61,769 nt of DNA from Draconibacterium orientale (GTDB taxonomy: Bacteria > Bacteroidota > Bacteroidia > Bacteroidales > UBA12170). The stretch lies in the NCBI GenBank assembly GCA_020718205.1, contig DYSN01000005.1, positions 1-61,769 on the forward strand, read 5' to 3'. A program made the translations under genes and the position numbers. The notes under the pieces were generated by a model that saw nothing but the letters and a program-made list of their open reading frames with translations, had not been told where the DNA came from and made no database searches. Within the stretch, counting starts at the first letter, position 1; each line of letters begins with the position of its first letter. Shown in pieces: positions 42,941 to 53,274 of this stretch.

Positions 42941-45304
42941 ATGAGATATAAAATAATAGCGGTTTTCTTTCTGTTCATGAGCATGTCCCTGATAGCTTTT
43001 GGCCAGGAGTTTGCGGCTCAAAAGAGTAAGAATACCATTACAGAGAATGGACAGAAGTTCTATATTCATCAGGTAGTTAAGGGGAATACCCTGTATAATA
43101 TCTCAAAAGTGTATGGAGTCGCTTCGGCAATTATAGTAAAGGCTAACCCCGAGGTAGCCAATGGTTTGAAAGTTGGAAGAGAGATAAAAATACCCTTCAG
43201 ACAGGATACTTCCGACGATTATATTTATCATATCGTTAAAAAGAAGGAAACACTTTTCACCATCGCAAAGATTTATAATGTAAAAGCCGAGGACATTGAA
43301 AAAATAAACGAAATCCAGAATTCAGAAATTTCTCCGGGCCAATATCTTAAAATACCTTCATTTTACATGAACACCGACGAAGGTCTACTGCATGTTGAGG
43401 CCAATGATTCAAAAGAAGCAAGCCAAACCAAATCAGATTACACCAATTATACGGTCAAACCCAAGGAAACCCTTTATACCATTGGGAAAATTTTTGGTAT
43501 TTCAGTCGACGAGTTAATGAGAATTAACCACCTGGAATCTTCTGCCCTTAAAACAGATCAAATATTACTGGTTCCTGCAAAAAATGGAGCATCGAAGGAT
43601 AATAGTCAATCGAAATCAACACCGGAATTTATCGAACACAAGGTTTTGACCAAAGAGACTTTATTTGGAATTGCCCGTCAATATGTGGTTGATATTTCCG
43701 AAATACAAAAAATCAATGAGCTGGGGGCGAAACAAATTCAACCCGGACAAGTACTTTTAATCCCCCGAAAACTAAACAATACTGGTTTTATTGAACACAA
43801 TGTGGCGGGTAAAACAGAAAAACTGAGCAAGATAGCCGATGAATATGAGGTGAGTTTGAGCGAATTAAAACACGCAAATCCGAATGTGAGTGAGAAGGTG
43901 AAGAGAGGGGAGAGCGTGAAAATACCTGTGGGTTACGTGGAAACCGGATTTGCCAAAGATGAATCCATCGAAAAGACCGAGGAGCTTTTAGAGAACGCAT
44001 CAGCATCCAATCATTCCCGATGCCGCAAGCAAAAGGAGTCCATGAAAAAAATGAAAATTGTTCTATTAATGCCCTTTCATTTAAAGAGCACTCTGGCCTT
44101 CAACCCCACCGATTCAACTCCTGTGAATTTGAACGTTTATCAAAAATCTCTCCAGTTCATAGAGTTTTATGAAGGAGCCCTTTTGGCAGCCCGTGAATTG
44201 CAATCGGAGAATTATGATTTTCAATTACAGGTGTTCGATGTTACCACCGAAGCCGATGCAAACAGGCTCCTATCGAAACCAGAACTTTCCGAAGCCCATG
44301 TGATTATCAGTCTATTGTATTCCAAGAGTTTCGAGATTATCAGCAATTTTGCCCGAGAGAATAAAATTTATCTGGTAAATGTTGTTTCTAAACGCCGCGA
44401 AATAGCCATCGAAAATCCCTATGTTTTCAAGGTTCAACCCAATGAAGATGCACTTTACGATAAAGTGATTCAGCATATTTTGGAAAACTACAGCGATTAT
44501 AATATCATAGTTGCGCGTGCTAATTCTTATCAGCTTCCTGTCGAATTCAAAGCTTTTATCGAGAAACTTGAGCAAAGATTACCTTCCGAAATCACCTTGA
44601 AAAACTCGGATCTTTCCGAGTCCATCCAGCAGATGATTAACAGCCCGCTGAGCTCAGAACCTACCATTATATCTTTGGTTAATAAGGATTTAAAGCGGTT
44701 GGCAACAGGAGTAGATTATCAATATCTTTTATCCAATCCCAATGGTTCTGTCACCATTAAGAACCCCATCAGGCAGATTACTTACAATGCCGATACTACG
44801 GCAGGTCTTCTGGGTGCATCCTCCGGTTTGCGAAATAATCTGATGATAGCTTTTGGAACCGAAGAAGTATTTGGTATTGAGTTGTTTACTAAAATGAATT
44901 TTTATAAAGACCGTTTCTCATACACTGTAATAGGTCTGCCTAACTGGAAAGAATTTAACGGGCTTGATGTAACTTATACACAACCACTTCAATTTCAGGT
45001 GGTAACCAACGGGTTTGTGGATTATAAAAAGCCCATAGTAAAGAATTTTGTTCTTAAGTTCCGTAGTGAATTTGGCAAAGAGCCTGAGTCATCAAAATAT
45101 GCTTTCCTGGGCTACGATGTCACTAAATTCTTTATTTATGCCTTGGCCAACTATGGTAATAATTTTGCCAGATGTGTGGAATTTATTAATCCTGAACTTC
45201 TTGAAAACCAGATGTATTTTAAAAAATTACCTGAAGGTGGTTATGAAAATACCGACTGGAAAATAATTATACAGAAAGACTATAATTATCAATTGATGCG
45301 GTAG
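42941..45304 (+). CDS. Exported protein with five LysM repeats and a periplasmic-binding-fold domain
   Basis: This 787-residue exported protein has a signal peptide (MRYKIIAVFFLFMSMSLIAF, cleavage after GQ) chosen at 42941. Five LysM peptidoglycan-binding repeats fill residues about 35-325, each ending in IPF, IPS, VPA, IPR or IPV. Residues about 365-787 resemble the type I periplasmic-binding/ABC receptor fold: KIVLLMPFHL, YEGALLAARELQS, VIISLLYSKSFEIISNFARENKIYLVNVVSKR. It probably anchors to peptidoglycan and senses or binds an unknown small ligand. It follows the symporter gene in the same direction with a 24-bp gap. Confidence 0.86.
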   Translation: MRYKIIAVFFLFMSMSLIAFGQEFAAQKSKNTITENGQKFYIHQVVKGNTLYNISKVYGVASAIIVKANPEVANGLKVGREIKIPFRQDTSDDYIYHIVKKKETLFTIAKIYNVKAEDIEKINEIQNSEISPGQYLKIPSFYMNTDEGLLHVEANDSKEASQTKSDYTNYTVKPKETLYTIGKIFGISVDELMRINHLESSALKTDQILLVPAKNGASKDNSQSKSTPEFIEHKVLTKETLFGIARQYVVDISEIQKINELGAKQIQPGQVLLIPRKLNNTGFIEHNVAGKTEKLSKIADEYEVSLSELKHANPNVSEKVKRGESVKIPVGYVETGFAKDESIEKTEELLENASASNHSRCRKQKESMKKMKIVLLMPFHLKSTLAFNPTDSTPVNLNVYQKSLQFIEFYEGALLAARELQSENYDFQLQVFDVTTEADANRLLSKPELSEAHVIISLLYSKSFEIISNFARENKIYLVNVVSKRREIAIENPYVFKVQPNEDALYDKVIQHILENYSDYNIIVARANSYQLPVEFKAFIEKLEQRLPSEITLKNSDLSESIQQMINSPLSSEPTIISLVNKDLKRLATGVDYQYLLSNPNGSVTIKNPIRQITYNADTTAGLLGASSGLRNNLMIAFGTEEVFGIELFTKMNFYKDRFSYTVIGLPNWKEFNGLDVTYTQPLQFQVVTNGFVDYKKPIVKNFVLKFRSEFGKEPESSKYAFLGYDVTKFFIYALANYGNNFARCVEFINPELLENQMYFKKLPEGGYENTDWKIIIQKDYNYQLMR

Positions 45305-45306
45305 AG

Positions 45307-46521
45307 CTATTTTAGCATTCCTTGAACCCGTTCCATCTGGCCATCGTTTACAGCGGGAACTAAGTTTAAAACTTTGCACATCAACGGATATACATCCACA
45401 TTTTTAAATTCGACCTGGTTATAGTTCGATTGAAATGCGGGTCCCCAAGCAAAAAATATGGCGTTCATATCTTTATTCGTAATATCATAGCCATGAGTTC
45501 CCAGGCTATAGGTTTGGTTGGGTTTGTGTTCTGATAGAATGCTAAATCCGCTATCGGCAACTATGGTAAACTCAAGGCACCGCGGGTTGGTTCCATAATT
45601 TAGGTGGGATGGCATTTTAGTGTTTCTAAATATTTTCATATCCTTGATTTGACTCAAAGCCAGATATACCGAATCGGAGAAACCATCGGTGCTTTGAATG
45701 TTGTAAATGGGGTCGCCTCCTTCTAAGTATTTAATCCACGAAGTGTCTAAATAGTTTTCGAGTACTATGGTATTGTCGGGACTAATGCCGCCCATGCCGT
45801 GATCCGATGTAACAATCACATTGACCTTCGATGAAAGCGGATGAGTTGAAAGTTTTTCCATAAAATACCCCAAAAGGTGGTCGAGGCTTTGAATCATTGA
45901 ATCGGTTTTTGGAGTGTGAGGGCCAAAATCATGTCCGGCTTCATCGGGTTCGGGCACGTACCACAGAATCAGGTGTGGGCGTTTTTCGTCGGGCAAGCTA
46001 AGCCAGGCCATAACCGAATCTACTCTGCTATAGAAATTCATGTGGTGGTCGTAAACTTTCCAGTAGGAGGGATGCATACCCTGAATATCGGCTTCTGAGC
46101 CTACCCAAAAATAGCTTGCAGCCTTAACCCCTTGTTTTTCAGCTGTGTTCCAGATAGGTTCGCCTCCATAGAATTTGCCATCTTGCACAGACTTTCTGTT
46201 GCCAATGGAATAAAATTCGTTGAACTCGGTGGCATAGAATGAATTGTTAACAATTCCATGATGGTCGGGTACTAAGCCTGTAACCAGGGTATAATGGTTT
46301 GGGAAAGTTTTACTGGGGAATGAAACCTGCATCGACTCGGCTCTAACTCCCATTTCACCTATCGACAGCAGGTTGGGCGTAAGCACAGAATCGGGATAAT
46401 CCCACCGGAATCCATCCATGCTAAGAATAATCAGATAGGGTTTTTCGTTTTTAGGAGCAATATTTTGACAGGAAGAAAAACCCGGAAGCAGGGCAATAAA
46501 CAGGAAGTACAGATTTTTCAT
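45307..46521 (-). CDS. Alkaline phosphatase-superfamily pyrophosphatase/phosphodiesterase lipoprotein
   Basis: This 404-residue lipoprotein (lipobox FSSC, C18) resembles ectonucleotide pyrophosphatase/phosphodiesterases. Two-metal active-site segments are seen: LIILSMDGFRWDY (Asp), SFPSKTFPNHYTLVTGLVPDHHGI (the nucleophile Thr in SKTFPNHY), EPDEAGHDFGPH and TSDHGMGG, then LGTHGYDI. It cleaves phosphodiester or pyrophosphate bonds of nucleotides at the cell surface. It follows the TonB receptor gene on the same strand behind a terminator. Its own -7 box (minus strand, 46540-46547) overlaps that terminator. Confidence 0.91.
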   Translation of the reverse strand: MKNLYFLFIALLPGFSSCQNIAPKNEKPYLIILSMDGFRWDYPDSVLTPNLLSIGEMGVRAESMQVSFPSKTFPNHYTLVTGLVPDHHGIVNNSFYATEFNEFYSIGNRKSVQDGKFYGGEPIWNTAEKQGVKAASYFWVGSEADIQGMHPSYWKVYDHHMNFYSRVDSVMAWLSLPDEKRPHLILWYVPEPDEAGHDFGPHTPKTDSMIQSLDHLLGYFMEKLSTHPLSSKVNVIVTSDHGMGGISPDNTIVLENYLDTSWIKYLEGGDPIYNIQSTDGFSDSVYLALSQIKDMKIFRNTKMPSHLNYGTNPRCLEFTIVADSGFSILSEHKPNQTYSLGTHGYDITNKDMNAIFFAWGPAFQSNYNQVEFKNVDVYPLMCKVLNLVPAVNDGQMERVQGMLK

Positions 46522-46539
46522 GGATTATTTGATTTTGGG

Positions 46540-46547
46540 CAAAACTA
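46540..46547 (-). promoter_or_regulatory. Putative -7 box of the pyrophosphatase gene
   Basis: TAGTTTTG on the minus strand exactly fits TAnnTTTG and overlaps the tail of the upstream terminator. The -33 region falls in the terminator stem and shows no TTTG. Confidence 0.3.
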
Positions 46548-46573
46548 AAAAAAAGCCCCGATGTTTTCGGGGC
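46545..46573 (-). terminator. Terminator of the second TonB receptor gene
   Basis: On the minus strand AGCCCCGA and TCGGGGCT pair around a short loop, followed by a run of T. It lies 27 bp past the receptor stop. Confidence 0.9.
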
Positions 46574-46599
46574 TTTTGGTATTATATAATTGCTAAAAA

Positions 46600-49356
46600 T
46601 TAAATAGTAACTTTAACACCAAGATTAAAATTAAAAGGAAGACCAAGGAATACCTCAGCGGAGTTAACAGTGTGACTATATTTATTATTATCACCATAAT
46701 ATCCATTATATCGGCTATTATCAACAGCATCTTGAATATAGAAAGTATCGAAAATGTTGAAAACATGAACAAATACATTGATTCCTAATTTGCCTTTCAA
46801 AGGAAGTTGGTAGTTGGCGTGAGCATCGAAAACTGAGTAGGATGGAGTTTCCCAAACCTGAGCTTTGTCAGTTTCATCTGTTCTCGAAGTTGGGTTAAAT
46901 TGAGCATAGTGATTAGAGTTGTGACGCATAATCAACTGGAGTTTTAAGCCTTTAACAGGGAAAATATCCAACCATCCGGTAAATTGAATTTGGGGAGCAT
47001 CACCAACATAAAGGTCAGCAATATATAAATTAATGGTATCGTTGGTTTGAACACCACTGTCATAGGTTTTAACCTGAGCAGATACATCGTTCAAATATTT
47101 CCATTTTGCAAAGGATGCAGCACCACCAATACCAACATAAGTAATTGGGCGGAAATTGAATTCCAATTCCAAACCTGTGTGAAGTTGGTTAACACCTTTA
47201 ATGAAAGCGATACCATAGACATCAGGGGTAGTTTGAATAGATGTGGTGAAGGTTCTGTCTGACCAGTTGGTGTAATAGTAGTTCAAAGCCACTTTGAATT
47301 TGTCGTTGATAGTGCTATATAATGCACCAGCTTCAAATGCGGTGAATTTTTCATTTTTAGGATCAATTGCAACGGTACCGTCACCATCGTCGATTACTGC
47401 GTCAAAAATAGGCACTTTGGAAATCAAGCCAAAATTGGCATACACAGATAAAGCTTCGGTAAGGTTAAAATTGGCACCACCTTTTAATTGATAACCACCA
47501 ATCCAATCGGTGTTGGATTTTAATTCACCACTATTTACATCCGGTACCATGATTGGGTTTCCTAATGCATCAACTCCATCTTGCTTTTTAGCTGCAGTGT
47601 GGAAATGATCAGTAAAATGATATTTAATTGTAGAATATCCGGCAGTACCGTATGCAGTAAATTTCTCAGTTACATATTCGCCTTGCAAAAATCCACCAAT
47701 CCAATCAACAGTGTTGGTATTGAAGTAGTTCACTTTATCGCCGATGCCTTTTTGATGTTGAGCCTCTGTATCAAATTCGTTTCCACTGAAAGTAAAACTA
47801 GTTAGACCCAATAGATCGCGAATTTCATAATAATGGTCAATTTTGGCAGTTCTCCAGTCGATACCGGCTTGCATTCTGAAATTTTCAGTGATATCGAGTT
47901 TTACTTTAGAGATAGCTCCTATAGTCCATTGGTTGTTTACTGAGTTTCTTAATACCCCTCGTTTGCTAGAAGTAGGATCTTGGTTTTGAGCAATGGTTTT
48001 GTCCCAATCTACAATTTGAGAAGGCTGCGAAGTTCGGTCGTAAACCATTTTACCATAAGTTCCTGTACCTCCACCTTTACCACCAGAATAATAGAATGTG
48101 GTGAAATGGGTTAGTTTTTTAGTCCATTGAGCATACCAGTTTAGGTTAGCCAAAGGCTTGTGGAAATAGTTTTCTCTTTCGTTGATATAGTCATCAGCAT
48201 AACGAGTACGGCCAGTTTTGCCATTCCAGGCTTGGTCTGCCTGATACGAAGTGCTAACTTTATTCCAGTTTTCGTTATAGAATCTTCCACGATCAGATTG
48301 ATGAAATTTGGTAATGGCTTCCTCAACAACGCCCAATTCTTTAGCATAGGCACTATCGTAAGCAGCTACGTTTTGTTTATAGAGATTTTGTCCGTGACGT
48401 TGAGTAGCACCAACAACATAAAGCTCTAAGCGGTGATTTTCATTTACATTATAAGCTGCACCTAAATAATATGCATAAGCATCAGTCCAGGTTTTATCCA
48501 CAACACCATTTCCCCATTTTTTAACCATTGTGGCACTAACAGCAAATTTGTTGTTTATCATACCAGTATTACCACTTAATGTTGTTTTAAAGAATTGGCC
48601 TGAACCTACTTCAAATTTGGCCATTCCGCCCATTTTTTGACCAGCAGGGTCGGTCAACACGTTTAAAGTACCTCCAACAGAAGGAGTGGCCAAATTGATG
48701 GAGCTCATACCTCTTTGAGCTTGAATTGAAGAAGCAGCATCGCCAAGACCGTCCCAGTTTGACCAGTAAACCCAGCCATTTTCCATATCGTTAATAGGAA
48801 CACCATTAATCATAATGGCCACGTTGTTTTGGTTAAAACCCCTTATGTTGATACGTGCATCGCCGGCACCACCCCCTTGAGGTGTAGCATAAACAGAAGG
48901 AGTATTGTTCATAACCATAGGAAGGTCGCGTGAACCAAGATTTTCTTCAAGTTCCTTTTTTCCTACGTTAGAAATAGCCACAGGAGTTTCTCTCTCTTTG
49001 GCGCGGTCGGCAATGATTGATAAACCTTCTAAACCAATGGCTTTGGCTTTTAAAATTACTTTACCAAGATTGGTAGTCTCACCATTGTTCACATTCACGT
49101 CAACCACTATGTTTTCGAAACCCACATAGCTGATTTTTAATTTTTGTGTTCCATTGGGAACATCTAATTTAAAAACACCATCAAGGTCAGTAGTTGCACC
49201 AGTAGTGGTTCCATCTATAACTACTGTAGCTCCAATTAATGGTTCGCCGGTCATATCATCTTTGATTTTTCCGGTTACGATACCTTGTGCAAACAGGCTG
49301 CCTGTAAACAGTGCCATTACTGCAATCAAGGTAAATTTTTGTAACATTTTTCTCAT
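46600..49356 (-). CDS. TonB-dependent receptor with carboxypeptidase-regulatory domain
   Basis: This 918-residue outer-membrane receptor has a signal peptide (cleavage near LFAQ), an N-terminal carboxypeptidase-regulatory-like domain (about 25-110: GKIKDDMTGEPLIGATVVIDGT, TDLDGVFKLDVP), a plug (about 115-235: RINIRGFNQNNVAIMINGVPINDMENG) and a barrel ending NFNLGVKVTI. It is of SusC type without a SusD partner beside it. Its plug is closely related to that of the other receptor in the window. The nearby surface pyrophosphatase suggests nucleotide-derived ligands, but this is inference. Confidence 0.94.
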   Translation of the reverse strand: MRKMLQKFTLIAVMALFTGSLFAQGIVTGKIKDDMTGEPLIGATVVIDGTTTGATTDLDGVFKLDVPNGTQKLKISYVGFENIVVDVNVNNGETTNLGKVILKAKAIGLEGLSIIADRAKERETPVAISNVGKKELEENLGSRDLPMVMNNTPSVYATPQGGGAGDARINIRGFNQNNVAIMINGVPINDMENGWVYWSNWDGLGDAASSIQAQRGMSSINLATPSVGGTLNVLTDPAGQKMGGMAKFEVGSGQFFKTTLSGNTGMINNKFAVSATMVKKWGNGVVDKTWTDAYAYYLGAAYNVNENHRLELYVVGATQRHGQNLYKQNVAAYDSAYAKELGVVEEAITKFHQSDRGRFYNENWNKVSTSYQADQAWNGKTGRTRYADDYINERENYFHKPLANLNWYAQWTKKLTHFTTFYYSGGKGGGTGTYGKMVYDRTSQPSQIVDWDKTIAQNQDPTSSKRGVLRNSVNNQWTIGAISKVKLDITENFRMQAGIDWRTAKIDHYYEIRDLLGLTSFTFSGNEFDTEAQHQKGIGDKVNYFNTNTVDWIGGFLQGEYVTEKFTAYGTAGYSTIKYHFTDHFHTAAKKQDGVDALGNPIMVPDVNSGELKSNTDWIGGYQLKGGANFNLTEALSVYANFGLISKVPIFDAVIDDGDGTVAIDPKNEKFTAFEAGALYSTINDKFKVALNYYYTNWSDRTFTTSIQTTPDVYGIAFIKGVNQLHTGLELEFNFRPITYVGIGGAASFAKWKYLNDVSAQVKTYDSGVQTNDTINLYIADLYVGDAPQIQFTGWLDIFPVKGLKLQLIMRHNSNHYAQFNPTSRTDETDKAQVWETPSYSVFDAHANYQLPLKGKLGINVFVHVFNIFDTFYIQDAVDNSRYNGYYGDNNKYSHTVNSAEVFLGLPFNFNLGVKVTI

Positions 49357-49599
49357 AAACTTTTGATTTTAGAAATTTGGGGTAAAATTAGAAATTATTT
49401 TTAACAATATTTAAATGTTCATAAGTATTGAAAACTTTGAATGATTCGATTTGAGCAAGCAAAATTGGGCTTTTATCATTTTTTAAATGTTAATTCAAGA
49501 TTAATTCTACTTTAGAATAAAAACAACATATCAACTAAGAAACGATTAATTCTGTTGCGATTGTTCATGTAAAATATTTATTATCAATATTTTAAAAAA

Positions 49600-52233
49600 T
49601 TAATTCTTTGTAAATTCCGCAAGAAGCTCGGTTATCTTTTCAATTTTCTGCCGGGCATCGGCTTGTTTCTTGCGCTCCATTTCAACCACCTGAGCTGGTG
49701 CGCTTGATACAAATTTCTCATTGCCCAGTTTCTTTTCCACCGAAACCAGAAAACCCTGATAATAATGGAGATCCTGTTGTAGTTTTTCTATTTCAGCTTC
49801 CAAATCAACATTTTGCGACAGGGGAATATAGTATTCCGAAGCTCCGGTCATAAAGCCGACCGAAGCGGCCGGTTTCTCGTCTACTTTTTCGAATCGCGAA
49901 ATATTGCCCAATTTTAAAATGACTGAACTAAATCCCCGTTCTTTAATATCGCTCTGAGTATACAGCAATTCAACGGCAATCTTTTGGGGGATGGATTTTT
50001 CGTTTCTGATTTTTCTGATTTGATTTACTATTTCAGCAGCTTCTTCGTAGTTGGTTAGAATTTTAGAATCGAATGATTGTGCTTCAGGCATTGAGCTGAT
50101 GATGATGTCGTCGCCGGTGGTTCTATCCTGTAGCAAATGATATATTTCTTCGGTGAGGAAAGGCATGAACGGATGCAGAACCTTCATTAAATCTTCGAAG
50201 AGAACCACGGTTTCTACATAGGATTTGCTATCAATGGCTTGTTGATAGGGGGGTTTGATGATTTCGAGATAGGCTGAACAAAAATCGTCCCAGATAAGCT
50301 TGTAGACCGACATGAGCGCATCGGAAAGGCGATATTTGTTATAATGCTCGTCAATCTGGCCGAGGCTTTGGTTAAATCGGGCGCGGAACCATTGGATGCC
50401 GGCTTTGGATGCCTCGGGCTGTTCGGATTCTGCAATTTCCCATCCTTTGACCAATCGGAGTGCATTCCAGATTTTATTGCTGAAATTTCTTCCTTGTTCG
50501 CACAAACTCTCGTCGAAGGGCAAATCGTTGCCAGCCGGAGATGTTAACAGCATGCCCATTCTCACGCCATCGGCTCCATATTGTTCCATCAATAAAATAG
50601 GATCGGGGCTATTGCCCAGCGACTTCGACATTTTTCTCCCCAGTTTATCTCTTACAATACCAGTGAAATACACGTTTTTAAATGGTATTTCACTTCTATA
50701 CTCCAAACCACTCATAATCATTCGGGCAACCCAAAAGAATAAAATTTCGGGGGCTGTAACCAAATCGTTGGTTGGGTAATAATAGTTTATTTCTGGATTG
50801 CCGGGGTTTCTTATTCCATCGAACACCGAAACAGGCCAAAGCCAACTGCTGAACCAGGTGTCTAAAACATCGGGATCCTGCTGCATATCGTCCAGTTTCA
50901 TGCCCGACAACTCGGGGTATTTTGCCAGAGCCATTACAAAAGCTTCTTCCGCTGTTTTAGCAACCACCATTTCCTTGTTGGGCAGATAATAAACCGGAAT
51001 TCGCTGTCCCCACCAAAGTTGGCGCGAAATGTTCCAGTCTTTCACGTTTTCCATCCAATGCCTGTAGGTATTTTTAATGTTGGGGGGGTAGAATTTTATG
51101 GTGTCGTCCATCACCAATTCCAGCGCAGGTTTGGCCATTTCTTTCATGCTCATAAACCATTGCAGCGAGAGTTTGGGCTCAATTACGGCATCGGTTCTTT
51201 CGGAAAAGCCTACTTTATTCAGGTAGTTTTCTTCTTTTACCATAAAGCCTTTTTCGCTGAGCTCGGCACTAATTTTCTTCCTTACTTCAAAGCGGTCTTG
51301 TCCCACATAAATTTCGGCGGACTCGTTCAGGGTTCCGTTGTCGTTAAAAATATTGATAGTATCGAGTTTGTGTTTAATACCAATATTATAGTCGTTGATA
51401 TCGTGGGCAGGTGTAATTTTGAGACATCCGGTACCAAATTCCATATCCACATATTCATCTTCAATAATGGGGATGCTTCTGTTGACTAATGGAACAAAAA
51501 CCCGTTTGCCTTTCAAATAGGCAAAGCGCTCGTCCGACGGATGAATACAAACAGCGGTATCGCCCAGAATGGTTTCCGGTCGGGTGGTGGCAATGGTTAC
51601 CCAATCGTCGTTGGTTCCTTCCACCCGATAGCGGATATAGTATAATTTCGATTGAACTTCTTTATAGATTACTTCCTCGTCGCTGAGGGCAGTGAGGGCA
51701 GACGGATCCCAGTTAACCATCCTAACTCCCCTGTAAATCAGCCCCTTGTTATATAAATCGATAAATACGTCGATTACCGATTCGTATAAATCATCGTCCA
51801 TAGTAAATTTGGTACGATCCCAATCGCAGCTGGCGCCTAATTTTTTTAGTTGTTCGAGAATGATTCCGCCATGTTTTTCTTTCCATTCCCAGGCATGGCT
51901 CAGGAATTCGTCGCGGGTAAGATTATTTTTTTCAATGCCCTTTTCTTTCAATCGGTTCACCACTTTGGCTTCGGTTGCAATACTGGCATGGTCGGTTCCC
52001 GGAACCCAGCAGGCATTTTTTCCCTGCATACGAGCCCTGCGAATTAAAACATCCTGAATGGTATTGTTCAACATATGCCCCATATGGAGGACTCCCGTAA
52101 CATTTGGCGGCGGAATCACTATGGTGTATGGTTCGCGCTCGTCGGGCACGGAGTGAAAGTATTTTTTATCTAACCACCACTGATACCACTTATTTTCAAC
52201 ATCTTGCGGCTGATATCTTGAAGGAATGTCCAT
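49600..52233 (-). CDS. valS: Valine--tRNA ligase
   Basis: This class I aminoacyl-tRNA synthetase charges tRNA-Val. The 877-residue protein has the HIGH motif as HMGH in [14 protein letters not shown], the CP1 editing domain ([13 protein letters not shown]), the KMSKS motif ([11 protein letters not shown]), the anticodon-binding domain and a C-terminal coiled-coil arm (about 810-870). The start is the ATG at 52233; a TTG three codons upstream is less likely. An exact minus-strand -7 box TACTTTTG lies at 52254-52261, giving a short leader. Confidence 0.97.
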   Translation of the reverse strand: MDIPSRYQPQDVENKWYQWWLDKKYFHSVPDEREPYTIVIPPPNVTGVLHMGHMLNNTIQDVLIRRARMQGKNACWVPGTDHASIATEAKVVNRLKEKGIEKNNLTRDEFLSHAWEWKEKHGGIILEQLKKLGASCDWDRTKFTMDDDLYESVIDVFIDLYNKGLIYRGVRMVNWDPSALTALSDEEVIYKEVQSKLYYIRYRVEGTNDDWVTIATTRPETILGDTAVCIHPSDERFAYLKGKRVFVPLVNRSIPIIEDEYVDMEFGTGCLKITPAHDINDYNIGIKHKLDTINIFNDNGTLNESAEIYVGQDRFEVRKKISAELSEKGFMVKEENYLNKVGFSERTDAVIEPKLSLQWFMSMKEMAKPALELVMDDTIKFYPPNIKNTYRHWMENVKDWNISRQLWWGQRIPVYYLPNKEMVVAKTAEEAFVMALAKYPELSGMKLDDMQQDPDVLDTWFSSWLWPVSVFDGIRNPGNPEINYYYPTNDLVTAPEILFFWVARMIMSGLEYRSEIPFKNVYFTGIVRDKLGRKMSKSLGNSPDPILLMEQYGADGVRMGMLLTSPAGNDLPFDESLCEQGRNFSNKIWNALRLVKGWEIAESEQPEASKAGIQWFRARFNQSLGQIDEHYNKYRLSDALMSVYKLIWDDFCSAYLEIIKPPYQQAIDSKSYVETVVLFEDLMKVLHPFMPFLTEEIYHLLQDRTTGDDIIISSMPEAQSFDSKILTNYEEAAEIVNQIRKIRNEKSIPQKIAVELLYTQSDIKERGFSSVILKLGNISRFEKVDEKPAASVGFMTGASEYYIPLSQNVDLEAEIEKLQQDLHYYQGFLVSVEKKLGNEKFVSSAPAQVVEMERKKQADARQKIEKITELLAEFTKN

Positions 52234-52551
52234 ATTTCTCAATTTTAAGGGTGCAAAAGTATAAATTTTTTATCACCTGAATGGAAGATACTCAAGCGGC
52301 ATAATAGGTTGATTTTCAATCGCTGTAATCTGTTTTACAAAGATTCAATTCTGTGAAATCTATTGATGAGCATCATTTATTACCACAATCTTATGGGCTT
52401 TTTGCAACCAAAAATAAAAATGATTGTATTTCTACCAAGAGTTCAATAAGATAGTTTTAACTTTATAGGGCTTCTGTAATTCTGTTTGGTGAATTGTAAA
52501 CGTCAGAATAACAGAATATTAGGATGATTATTTATTTAAATTTTTTTATAA
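52234..52551. other. 318-bp intergenic region between valS and secreted paralogue 1
   Basis: It holds the valS -7 box (52254-52261, minus strand) and an 8-bp inverted repeat (52479-52517) upstream of the forward gene. No ORF, RNA gene or good forward promoter was seen. Confidence 0.5.
52479..52517 (+). repeat. Inverted repeat upstream of secreted paralogue 1
   Basis: ATTCTGTT (52479-52486) and AACAGAAT (52510-52517) are a perfect 8-bp inverted repeat separated by 23 bp. It could be an operator or chance in AT-rich DNA. Confidence 0.3.
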
Positions 52552-53160
52552 ATGAAAAAACATTTTTTCTTTTTAGTGTTGGCTTCTTTGCTCAGTTCTG
52601 CAATTTTGAGCCAAAATGTGGATGTATTTAATTCAAAGGATATGATTTTTTATGGGCTCGATTTTTCGGCTAGTCGGTTTGTTGGCGGTTCAGGACTCAC
52701 ATCGCCCATCGAAATGCAGGATAAATACATGCCCGCCCTCAACGATTTGATGATTATGGAGCGCAGCCGCTACGATGTGGCCACCAGCTACCATAAAAAA
52801 AATGTGGAATACAATTTCAATTTGGCCGACAATCAAAACAGGGCTTTCAATGTTTATGACCGTTATGTGGATCATGTTATGCAAAGTTTAACCAATGATG
52901 AAATACAAACGGTGGTCAATAATTATAACGACAGCATTCATCATGGGCTTGGCTTGCTCTATGTGGTAGATGAAATAAACCATTTTACCGGTGTCATGAC
53001 CATTCAGATTGTATTTTTCAATATCGATACCAAAGAAATTTTACTGGTTGAGAAAGCCCGCGAAAATATGATGGGTTTTAGTATTCGAAATTACTATGCA
53101 GGGGCTATTCGTCAAATTATTAAAGATTCGAAACTATTGTATGAGCGTAGAAGCAGGTAA
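52552..53160 (+). CDS. Secreted hypothetical protein, tandem paralogue 1
   Basis: I do not recognise a family. The 202-residue protein has a signal peptide (MKKHFFFLVLASLLSS, cleavage near LSQ) and is likely periplasmic. It shares ordered motifs with the next gene: FYGLDFS near residue 35, YHKKNVEY, GLGLLYVVDEIN and FFNIDTKEILLVE. The pattern suggests an alpha/beta fold ending in helices. Both proteins are the same length. Sequence identity appears moderate, so the duplication is not recent. No enzyme motif can be identified. Confidence 0.75.
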   Translation: MKKHFFFLVLASLLSSAILSQNVDVFNSKDMIFYGLDFSASRFVGGSGLTSPIEMQDKYMPALNDLMIMERSRYDVATSYHKKNVEYNFNLADNQNRAFNVYDRYVDHVMQSLTNDEIQTVVNNYNDSIHHGLGLLYVVDEINHFTGVMTIQIVFFNIDTKEILLVEKARENMMGFSIRNYYAGAIRQIIKDSKLLYERRSR

Positions 53161-53274
53161 ACAACGAGTTAGGTAATTTATTACGCATTCGGCTTCTTAT
53201 ATTTTGAATAAATGATTGTTAAGGCGATGCAACTATTCTATGTTTTTGCTTAATTTGCCCCAAAAGATTTAACT

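Noticed and set aside
50396-50779. Open frame on the plus strand inside valS
   Set aside because: It is antisense to well-conserved valS coding sequence, has no recognisable domain and no promoter or ribosome-binding site.
51019-51489. 156-codon plus-strand frame opposite valS
   Set aside because: It overlaps the essential catalytic core of valS and has no independent evidence.
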